Assembly: GCF_000718325.1 (NCBI RefSeq) | Contig: NZ_JOFV01000005.1 | Span: forward strand, 124,001-188,000 | DNA from: Oerskovia turbata | Lineage (GTDB): Bacteria; Actinomycetota; Actinomycetes; Actinomycetales; Cellulomonadaceae | Direction of reading: 5' to 3' | DNA: 64,000 bases | In this document: positions 42,420 to 49,296 of the stretch, piece by piece | Numbering within the stretch: position 1 is the stretch's first letter | Layout: the number at the start of each line of letters is the position of its first letter | Position numbers and translations under genes: made by a program | The notes under the pieces: generated by a model | Seen by the model: only the letters and a program-made list of their open reading frames with translations | Database searches by the model: none | What the model was told of the DNA's origin: nothing

Positions 42420-42468
42420 GCCCGACGGCGGTTGGCCGGGTGCGCGACCCGGCCCACCGCCGTCGGGC
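42420..42468. terminator. Long two-part hairpin between DUF1254 gene and ybaK
   Basis: GCCCGACGGCGGT (42420-42432) pairs with ACCGCCGTCGGGC (42456-42468) and GGCCGGGT (42434-42441) with ACCCGGCC (42447-42454), with one unpaired base on each side and a 5-nt loop. It serves both convergent genes. Confidence 0.78.
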
Positions 42469-42484
42469 GACGGCAGGAGAGTGT

Positions 42485-42985
42485 TCAGCCGCGCGCGATG
42501 GGCGCCGTCGAGGCGCCCGTGAGCGCGACCAGGTCCGACGGCGCGAGCCCGACGTCGAGCCCACGGCGCCCGCCCGAGACGAACACCGCGTCGAAACCGA
42601 GCGCCGACGCGTCGATCACGGTGCGCAGCCGCTGCCGCTGGCCGAGCGGCGAGATGCCACCCACCACGTACCCCGTCGCGCGCTCGGCCGCAGCCTGCTC
42701 GGCCATCGCGGCCTTCTTGCCGCCCACCGCGTGCGCGAGGGCCTTGAGGTCGAGCGTGCGGTCCACGGGCACGACACCCACGACGAGCGTCCCGTCGACC
42801 GACGTCACCAGGGTCTTGAACACCTGCTCGGCAGGGATACCAATCGCGGCCGCGGCCTCCAGGCCGTAGCTCAGGTCGGAGGACGGGTCGTGCTCGTAGG
42901 GGTGCACGGTGTGCGGCACACCGGCCTTGTCGAGCGCGACGAGCGCGGGCGTGCCGGCGTGGGGCGACTTCTGCTTCTTGGCCAC
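42485..42985 (-). CDS. ybaK: Cys-tRNA(Pro) deacylase YbaK/EbsC
   Basis: A 166-residue editing protein that hydrolyses mischarged Cys-tRNA(Pro). Family motifs are TPALVALDKAGVPHTVHPYEHDP, AEQVFKTLVTSVDGTLVVGVVPVDRTLDLKALA (in parts), the catalytic Lys region GGKKAAMA, TGYVVGGISPLGQRQRLRTVID with the conserved GGxSPxG loop, and FVSGGRRGLDVGLAPSDL. The GTG at 42985 is preceded 6 bases upstream by CACAAT, so it is probably leaderless. It is the last core gene before the lower-GC NACHT gene. Confidence 0.93.
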   Translation of the reverse strand: MAKKQKSPHAGTPALVALDKAGVPHTVHPYEHDPSSDLSYGLEAAAAIGIPAEQVFKTLVTSVDGTLVVGVVPVDRTLDLKALAHAVGGKKAAMAEQAAAERATGYVVGGISPLGQRQRLRTVIDASALGFDAVFVSGGRRGLDVGLAPSDLVALTGASTAPIARG

Positions 42986-42991
42986 AGGACG

Positions 42992-42997
42992 ATTGTG
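42992..42997 (-). promoter_or_regulatory. -10 box of leaderless ybaK
   Basis: CACAAT on the minus strand with 6 bases to the GTG at 42985; no ribosome site. Confidence 0.4.
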
Positions 42998-43179
42998 CCC
43001 CTAAGTGCCGCGCGCCCCGGGGACGAGCAGCAGGTGCGATGGATCGATGGACGCGGAGCTCCCCGCTGTTTGGATTCGCTCGTCTCGCCGACGTGTCGCA
43101 CCCCGTGCGCTGTTAGCCTCCGTCGTACCCTGCGCGCGTTCGGTGGTGGCGAGATCGAGTTCGTGGCCTAAGGAGATTT

Positions 43180-46100
43180 ATGTCGACTGTGAGCGTAGAG
43201 CGGTTCTGGTGTACTCGCGGGGGCGACTACGCGCTTGACGAGGACGGCCTGCTGCGTGATCGCGATTCGACCTGGTTCGGTGCTCGGTCTGCAAATCCCG
43301 ATGTCGTACGCACCGATGAGCTTGGCGAGCACCGCTGCTTGGCGTTGCTGGGTGAGCCTGGGGCGGGGAAGTCGACGGTGATCACTGGGGCAACTCAGTT
43401 GGCCCCCAGTGGGGTGCCAGTGCTGTCGTTCGATCTCGCGTCGTATGGCTCTGAGGATCGGCTGGTGCGAGAGGTGTTCAATGGCCCGGATGTTGTCGCT
43501 TGGGCTGGTGGGGCGGACCGCCTGTGTCTGGTTCTTGATTCGCTCGATGAGGTTCGGACGCGGGTCCCGAACGTGGGAGCCGTCGTCGCTGACAGTCTTC
43601 GTCGGCTGCCGCATGACCGGCTTATTATGCGCATCACCTGCCGAACGGCGGACTGGCCGGCGGGGCTTGAGCGCTCGCTTGAGGAGCTGTTTGGGGCGAT
43701 TACCGTTGCCGAGATCCTGCCTCTTCGTCGGGTGGATGTGTCGGCGATCGCGGCCATGTGGTGCGATCCAGCCCGATTTCTCAATGAGGTTGCACTAGCT
43801 GGCGCGGGGCCGCTGGCTGCGCGCCCGTTGACTTTGCGTTTCCTTGCTCGCAGTTTCGGCCAGTCGGGCAGGTTGCCCGAGCGGGGTGCTGGCCTGTACG
43901 CCGCTGGGGTCCGCCATCTGTGCGAAGAGCAGAACCCCGTCCGGCGCGACGCGGGCCTCGATGGTGCACTTCAGGCTAATGAGCGTGTGGCGATCGCCCG
44001 TCGCATTGCTGCGGTGACCACGTTTGGAGGCATTCCCGCAATCTGGACGGGCCCAGAGGTTGATGCCGATGGTGAGGACGTGGCCGTTGGGCAGCTCGCG
44101 GGGGGTGCTGAGCCGACGGCCTCGGGCTCGGTCAAGGTCACTGTCCCTGCGGTGCTCGAGGTAGTGCGTTCGGGACTGTTCACGAGCCGTGGTGGACAAC
44201 GTCTTGGTTGGGCACACGCAACGTTCGCGGATTTTCTGGCCGCTGATTGGGTGGTTGCGAACGATCTCTCCGAATCGCAGGCGCGGTCGCTGTTCCTTGG
44301 GCCGGATGGTCGGTGCTGGCCGCAGACCCGCTTGGCTGCGGCCTGGACGGTAGCGATCGCCCCGGATCGGTTTGAGTTCCTCGCTCTTGCGGACCCGGCT
44401 GCGTTTCAGGGTGAGGTTGAGCTCCCGGGTGACGGACTGCGGGCAGCGGTGATCGATGGGCTCTTCGCGAGCGCGAGCACGCTCACCGTCGGGCGGTGGG
44501 ACAGGTCGTACGGGGTGCTCCGGCACCGCGATGTCGCGGAGCAGATTCGTTGCCATCTGCGTGACGTGGACCCAGATCGTCGCCGGCTGGCGCTTGAGCT
44601 GGCTGAGGAGTGTGCTGCGATAGAGCTGCGTGACGACCTTGTGGCGATTGCTACCGATTTCGCTGCCGAGCCTGAAGACCGGTTGGCGGCTGGCTGGGTG
44701 CTGACGCGACTCCCGGTCCCGGAGCGCACGGCGTCGCTACGCCCGCTCGCGACAGGCACCGCAGCTCGGGGCGAGGACCCGGACGATGATCTCAAGGGCG
44801 TTGCTCTGCTTGCTTCTTGGCCGCAGGCCATAACCAGTGCGGAGGTCTTCTCGGTGCTGACACCCCGGCGTCGGCGCAACTATCACGGCTCCTACGCGAA
44901 CTTCCTTGACCGCTTCCGTGAAAGCGTCGACACGGCCGACATCGACGCTGGCCTCCGGTGGCTCCTCAGCGACCTGAACACTCCGGCCGACGACCACGTC
45001 CTGGGCGCCCTCGCGAACCGCGTTCTGATGCTCGCGGCGAGAAGGCCAACTGACCGCGTTGTCGTTGACGCGTTCGCTCAGGTCGTTGCGGTGCGGGCCG
45101 AGCACTACGACGGATTGCGTTTTGAGGACCACCGCGGCGATGAGCGCGAGGATCCATTGGCCGATCCGCTACTACGCCGGGCAGTCGTTGTCGCCGTGCT
45201 CGCAGCGGCACCGCCGGACTCGAGGACGCGGCGAGCCTGGGACCTGTGCTCTCTTGCGGTCGTTCGCGCGGAGGATCTCGCGTGGCTCGCGGAGCTGTAT
45301 ACCCAAGTTCAGGGTGGGACGCGGGACGCGGTGCGTTCACTGTTCCAGATGACGTATGACATTGGTATGGCCGAACACCGCGACCTGGTGCTCTCCATGT
45401 CGCGTGTACACCCTCTGCATGCTGACCTCGTCCACGCATGGGTAGACCCGATTGCACTCGACTCGCCTGAGGCCGGGACCTTGCGTCAGGAGCGGCAGGC
45501 TGCCCTCGGGCGCCGCCGTCCGCGCGCCGATATGAAGGACAACCTCAACGAGCAGGTCGAGGAGCGGCTGGCGCAGTTCGACAAGGGTGAGGGAGCAGGC
45601 TTCTGGTATAGCATGCGACTGTTGACGGTCGTCCCGGGATCAAAGCACTTTGGAGCCGAGTTCGATCCGGACGTGGTGGGCATGAAGAGGTGGCCGACGT
45701 TGAGCGTGGGACTGCAGGAGCGCTTGGTTGATTCCGCGGATCGCTACCTGCGCTCGTACCCCTGCCGACCACAGGAGTGGCTTAAGAAGCCCGGGATTCG
45801 CCACTATCCCGCGGATGCTGGGTATCGGGCGATGGTCTTGTTGCTCAGAGTGGCGCCTGATCGCCTCCGCCAGCTTCCCGCATCTGTATGGATCGAGTGG
45901 GCTCCGGTTCTGGCAAGTTGGACGACCGCGCTGGTGAATGGTGCGACGTGGGCTGACAAGATGCAGTTGCTAGACCTCGCTGGCAGCGAGGGGCGTGACC
46001 GGGCACGGGCCGCGTTGGTGGCCCGCGTGGAGGCCACCATCGTGCACGGAGAGCGGCCGTTGGCCTCGAACGAGGCAAGTTACCTGTGGGATGACACCGT

Positions 46101-47301
46101 CGCAGCCACGTATCTGTCGCTGGCACGGTCCGCGGGGGAAGAGCCACGAGAAGAGCTCGTTGCATCTCTCGCGAAGAACGACTTTGAAGGGCTGCGAGAG
46201 CTGCTGCTGGAGTGGCTGGACGATGCGTCTGACGATGCCCGCCGTCATATGGCGGCACGAACACTGATCGATTGCGACCTGGAGCGGAGTTGGCCGGCGG
46301 TGAAGGCCGCGTTGGACAGTGACCTGGAGTCCGCAGAGCAGGTGCTCGGGCGAGCGATGGTCGTTCGCGGCCACGAGCAGTTCGATCACGTGCCGGCGGC
46401 TGTGCTTGGCGATTTGTACCTTTGGCTGCGTGCGAGGTTCCCATCGGAGTCTGACCCGCAGTTCGACGAGACCCATTTTGTCGGACCGCGCGAGCAGATC
46501 GGACAGTGGCGCGACCGGCTTCTGCGCGAACTACAGGATGCAGGGTCGCTGGAATCCGTCGAGGCTATCCGCGTGATCGTGTCGGCGACGCCTGGCGAAC
46601 GAGGGCTCCTGCATGTTTTGGCGATCGCCGAGGCGGGTTTGCGCCGCAACCAATGGGTGCCGACTTCGATGTCGCAGCTGGTTCGGTTATCGAGGGATCA
46701 CAGCACGCTGGTGGTGAACGACGGGCCTGCGCTCGGTGAGGTCGTGGGGTTGGCGTTGGCGGATGTCCAGGCGCGGCTGACTGGCGCAACACCTGAGTCG
46801 CACTACCTGTGGGACACCTATGCGGGTCGGCCCAAGTCTGAGGATGAGGTTTCGGACTACCTGGCTAACGAACTTGCTCGCGTGGTGCCCGGCGCGGTCG
46901 TCAATCGAGAGGTGCAGGTTCGGCGCAACCGGCCTAGCGGGATTGGTGAGCGCACAGACCTTCTCGTCGAAGCCGTTCCTCCGAGTGGGCCGAACACGGG
47001 CCGCCTCTGCCTGCCAATCGAGGTCAAGGGTGCCTGGAATACGGACCTCTGTACAGCGATGCGTGATCAACTCGTCGAGCGGTACATGCGTGACACTTCC
47101 GCGAGCCATGGAATCTACTTGGTTGTCTGGCCCGATCTTGCCAGTTGGGCCGACGACACCGACAAACGTCGGCAGGTGCTGGCGTCGCTCGATCGTCGAG
47201 CGATAGAAGCCGAACTCGCCGCGCAGGCGGCGGCCCTGGCAGTCGAAGGCCCGCGGGTTCGCGTGGTACATCTCGGTATCGACTACCTACGGCCCAGTTG
47301 A
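43180..47301 (+). CDS. NACHT-type NTPase with C-terminal PD-(D/E)XK nuclease-like domain (candidate antiphage protein)
   Basis: A 1373-residue protein with three regions. Residues ~50-360 are a STAND/NACHT NTPase: Walker A GEPGAGKST (58-66), Walker B LCLVLDSLDEV (115-125), an Arg-rich sensor strand RITCRTADWP, the ARPLTLRFLARSF helix (214-226), and the winged-helix ending GWAHATFADFLAADWV (343-358). Residues ~360-1215 are long, mostly helical, HEAT-like. Residues ~1219-1373 look like a restriction-type nuclease: ERTDLLV with Asp1260, LPIEVKG with Glu1281 and Lys1283, then QLVERY (Gln1297, Tyr1302). AAGGAG precedes the ATG. Base composition is clearly lower in GC than its neighbours, with many NNT codons, suggesting transfer. 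It stands alone. A one-gene phage-sensing nuclease is the best guess; target and trigger are unknown. Confidence 0.8.
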   Translation: MSTVSVERFWCTRGGDYALDEDGLLRDRDSTWFGARSANPDVVRTDELGEHRCLALLGEPGAGKSTVITGATQLAPSGVPVLSFDLASYGSEDRLVREVFNGPDVVAWAGGADRLCLVLDSLDEVRTRVPNVGAVVADSLRRLPHDRLIMRITCRTADWPAGLERSLEELFGAITVAEILPLRRVDVSAIAAMWCDPARFLNEVALAGAGPLAARPLTLRFLARSFGQSGRLPERGAGLYAAGVRHLCEEQNPVRRDAGLDGALQANERVAIARRIAAVTTFGGIPAIWTGPEVDADGEDVAVGQLAGGAEPTASGSVKVTVPAVLEVVRSGLFTSRGGQRLGWAHATFADFLAADWVVANDLSESQARSLFLGPDGRCWPQTRLAAAWTVAIAPDRFEFLALADPAAFQGEVELPGDGLRAAVIDGLFASASTLTVGRWDRSYGVLRHRDVAEQIRCHLRDVDPDRRRLALELAEECAAIELRDDLVAIATDFAAEPEDRLAAGWVLTRLPVPERTASLRPLATGTAARGEDPDDDLKGVALLASWPQAITSAEVFSVLTPRRRRNYHGSYANFLDRFRESVDTADIDAGLRWLLSDLNTPADDHVLGALANRVLMLAARRPTDRVVVDAFAQVVAVRAEHYDGLRFEDHRGDEREDPLADPLLRRAVVVAVLAAAPPDSRTRRAWDLCSLAVVRAEDLAWLAELYTQVQGGTRDAVRSLFQMTYDIGMAEHRDLVLSMSRVHPLHADLVHAWVDPIALDSPEAGTLRQERQAALGRRRPRADMKDNLNEQVEERLAQFDKGEGAGFWYSMRLLTVVPGSKHFGAEFDPDVVGMKRWPTLSVGLQERLVDSADRYLRSYPCRPQEWLKKPGIRHYPADAGYRAMVLLLRVAPDRLRQLPASVWIEWAPVLASWTTALVNGATWADKMQLLDLAGSEGRDRARAALVARVEATIVHGERPLASNEASYLWDDTVAATYLSLARSAGEEPREELVASLAKNDFEGLRELLLEWLDDASDDARRHMAARTLIDCDLERSWPAVKAALDSDLESAEQVLGRAMVVRGHEQFDHVPAAVLGDLYLWLRARFPSESDPQFDETHFVGPREQIGQWRDRLLRELQDAGSLESVEAIRVIVSATPGERGLLHVLAIAEAGLRRNQWVPTSMSQLVRLSRDHSTLVVNDGPALGEVVGLALADVQARLTGATPESHYLWDTYAGRPKSEDEVSDYLANELARVVPGAVVNREVQVRRNRPSGIGERTDLLVEAVPPSGPNTGRLCLPIEVKGAWNTDLCTAMRDQLVERYMRDTSASHGIYLVVWPDLASWADDTDKRRQVLASLDRRAIEAELAAQAAALAVEGPRVRVVHLGIDYLRPS

Positions 47302-47391
47302 GGGCGCTCAGCAGGACCCAACACCGGGCCGACCACACCACCGCATCCCGGTGCTTCGAACTGGACCGCCTAGGGCGGCTTCCGAACAGGC

Positions 47392-48120
47392 CTAGACGTT
47401 CACGTCGACGAGCGACCCGATCCCGTACGTCACACCCATGGCGATCGCGCCTCCCAGGACCGTGCGGATCGTCGCGCGCCGGGTCGGCGCCTGCCCCAGC
47501 CGTGCGCTGCCCCAGCCCGTCAGGACCAGCGCCAGGACGACCGCGACGAACGTCACGGGGATCCGGGCAGCGGTGGGCGCCAGCAGGATCGCCGCCAGGG
47601 GCAGCAGGCCGCCGACCGTGAACGACACGATCGAGGCGACCGCTGCCTCCCACGGCGAGGTCAGCTCGTCGGGGTCGATCCCGAGCTCGGCGTCGGCGTG
47701 GGCGCCGAGCGGGTCGTGCGCCGTGAGCTGGACCGCGACCTCGTGCGCGAGCTCGGGTGTCAGCCCCTTGGCCCGGTAGATCCCGGCGAGCTCGGCGAGC
47801 TCTTCGTCGGGCATGGTCGCGAGCTCCTGGCGCTCCTTGGCGAGCATGGCCTCCTCGGTGTCGCGCTGCGTGCTCACCGAGACGTACTCGCCCGCGGCCA
47901 TCGACAGGGCGCCCGCGAGCAGCGCTGCGGCCCCCGCCGTCGCGATGACGGGGATCGACGTGCTGGTCGCGGCGACGCCCACGACCACGCCCGCGGTCGA
48001 CACGATGCCGTCGTTCGCGCCGAGCACCCCGGCCCGGAGGCGGTTGAGCCGCGCGCCGGTCCCTTCGCTCCGGTGCTGCTCGCCCTCGTGCGGAGTCGTG
48101 TGCGGTCCCGGTGTGCTCAT
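47392..48120 (-). CDS. VIT1/CCC1 family transporter
   Basis: A 242-residue membrane protein. It begins with LNRLRAGVLGANDGIVSTAGVVVGV, the family hallmark (ANDGIVST), followed by AGALSMAAGEYVSVSTQRDTEEA, a cytoplasmic metal-binding-like helical domain (KERQELATMPDEELAELAGIYRAKGL in parts) and three C-terminal helices. Homologues move Fe2+ or Mn2+. It reads toward the NACHT gene's end; the 90 bases between the stops contain a short CCGCCTAGGGCGG palindrome at 47368-47380. Confidence 0.9.
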   Translation of the reverse strand: MSTPGPHTTPHEGEQHRSEGTGARLNRLRAGVLGANDGIVSTAGVVVGVAATSTSIPVIATAGAAALLAGALSMAAGEYVSVSTQRDTEEAMLAKERQELATMPDEELAELAGIYRAKGLTPELAHEVAVQLTAHDPLGAHADAELGIDPDELTSPWEAAVASIVSFTVGGLLPLAAILLAPTAARIPVTFVAVVLALVLTGWGSARLGQAPTRRATIRTVLGGAIAMGVTYGIGSLVDVNV

Positions 48121-48229
48121 GTGGCCACCGTAGGACCGTGGAGCGGGTCTGTCGTGGTGGGTCGAGGCGCGCCACCACGGGGCCCGTCTCCTGGCGCCCC
48201 AGGCCTGTGACCTGCACCTCAGCTCCGCC

Positions 48230-48244
48230 GGGACCTTTGGCACT
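48230..48244 (+). promoter_or_regulatory. DosR-like box upstream of the Acg-type gene
   Basis: GGGACCTTTGGCACT matches 12 of 15 positions of the half-palindromic DosR/DevR consensus GGGACTTTCGGCCCT. It is 95 bases before the nitroreductase start, and Acg-type proteins are members of the dormancy regulon in mycobacteria. Confidence 0.4.
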
Positions 48245-48339
48245 GGCCGACCCGGGGACCTCCTGGGACGCTCGGAGTGGCAGAGGTGACCGCCGGCAGG
48301 GGATGCGTCAGGGGCGCATCGGAAGCAGGGAGAACGCAC

Positions 48340-49290
48340 ATGAGCATCGACGACCCCCGCATCGAACGGATCCTCGCGGCCGCGTCCCGCGCCCCCAGCG
48401 TGCACAACACCCAGCCGTGGTCCGTGCACGTGCACGGCACGACGCTCGACGTGCGCGCCGACGACTCTCGCCGCCTGACCCACGCCGACCCCGCGGGCCG
48501 GGAGATGTTCATCAGCTGCGGGGCGTTCCTCGCGAACCTGCGCGTCGCGGCCCGCCGCGAGTCCTTCCGTCCGGTGCTCTCGCTCGTCCCGGGCGACGGC
48601 GATCCTGCGCTCGTCGCGCGCGTCGACCTGGTGCCGGGCGTCCTGCCCGACGCCGACGAGCTCGACCTCGCGGTCGCGATCGAACGGCGCTCGACGTCCC
48701 GCGTGCCGTTCGAGGACCAGCCGCTCGACGCCGACGTCGTCGACGACCTGGACGAGGCGGCCGCCGCGGAGGGCGCACGTCTCGTGACGCTCGCACCGCA
48801 GGCCCCCGAGCGGACCGTCCTGCTGGACCTCGTCCGGCGGGCCGAGGAGGAGGCCGGGCGGGATCACACCGGTCGCGTCGAGCAGGCGCGCTGGGTCACG
48901 AACGATCCCGACCGCCCCGACGGGATCCCCGTCTCCGCGCTGGGCCCCGCGAGCGACGACGCCCTGGCGCCCGTGCGCCACTTCGGCGGGGACACGTTGA
49001 GCAACCGTGCCGCGTTCGAGCACCGCTCGACGCTCGCGGTCCTCACGACCCCGGGTGACACCGTGCGCGACTGGCTCGTGGCTGGCCAGGCGCTCGAACG
49101 TGTCCTGCTGACCGCGACGACCTACTTCGTGCACGCCTCGTTCGCGACCACCGTCCTCGAGAACCCCGCCACGCGCGCCGAGCTCGCCACGGCGCTCGAC
49201 GCGGGCGTCCCGCAGATGGTCATGCGGCTGGGCTACAGCCCGACGTCTCCCCGCACGCCCCGCCGCCCGGCCGACGACGTGCTCCGGTAG
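48340..49290 (+). CDS. Acg family FMN-binding nitroreductase-like protein
   Basis: A 316-residue tandem nitroreductase-fold protein like mycobacterial Acg/Rv3131. Family marks are RILAAASRAPSVHNTQPWSV (FMN-binding start), DSRRLTHADPAGREMFISCGAFLANLRVAA (in parts), IERRSTSRVPFEDQPL, and the ending FVHASFATTVLENPATRAEL with GVPQMVMRLGYS. Acg proteins can sequester FMN rather than act as true reductases. GGGAGAA precedes ATG 48340. The upstream DosR-like box suggests hypoxia control. Confidence 0.88.
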   Translation: MSIDDPRIERILAAASRAPSVHNTQPWSVHVHGTTLDVRADDSRRLTHADPAGREMFISCGAFLANLRVAARRESFRPVLSLVPGDGDPALVARVDLVPGVLPDADELDLAVAIERRSTSRVPFEDQPLDADVVDDLDEAAAAEGARLVTLAPQAPERTVLLDLVRRAEEEAGRDHTGRVEQARWVTNDPDRPDGIPVSALGPASDDALAPVRHFGGDTLSNRAAFEHRSTLAVLTTPGDTVRDWLVAGQALERVLLTATTYFVHASFATTVLENPATRAELATALDAGVPQMVMRLGYSPTSPRTPRRPADDVLR

Positions 49291-49296
49291 GCCGCG

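Noticed and set aside
42986..47391. Attachment sites or insertion-sequence ends flanking the NACHT gene
   Set aside because: No matching direct or inverted repeats, tRNA end, integrase or transposase were found on the two sides.
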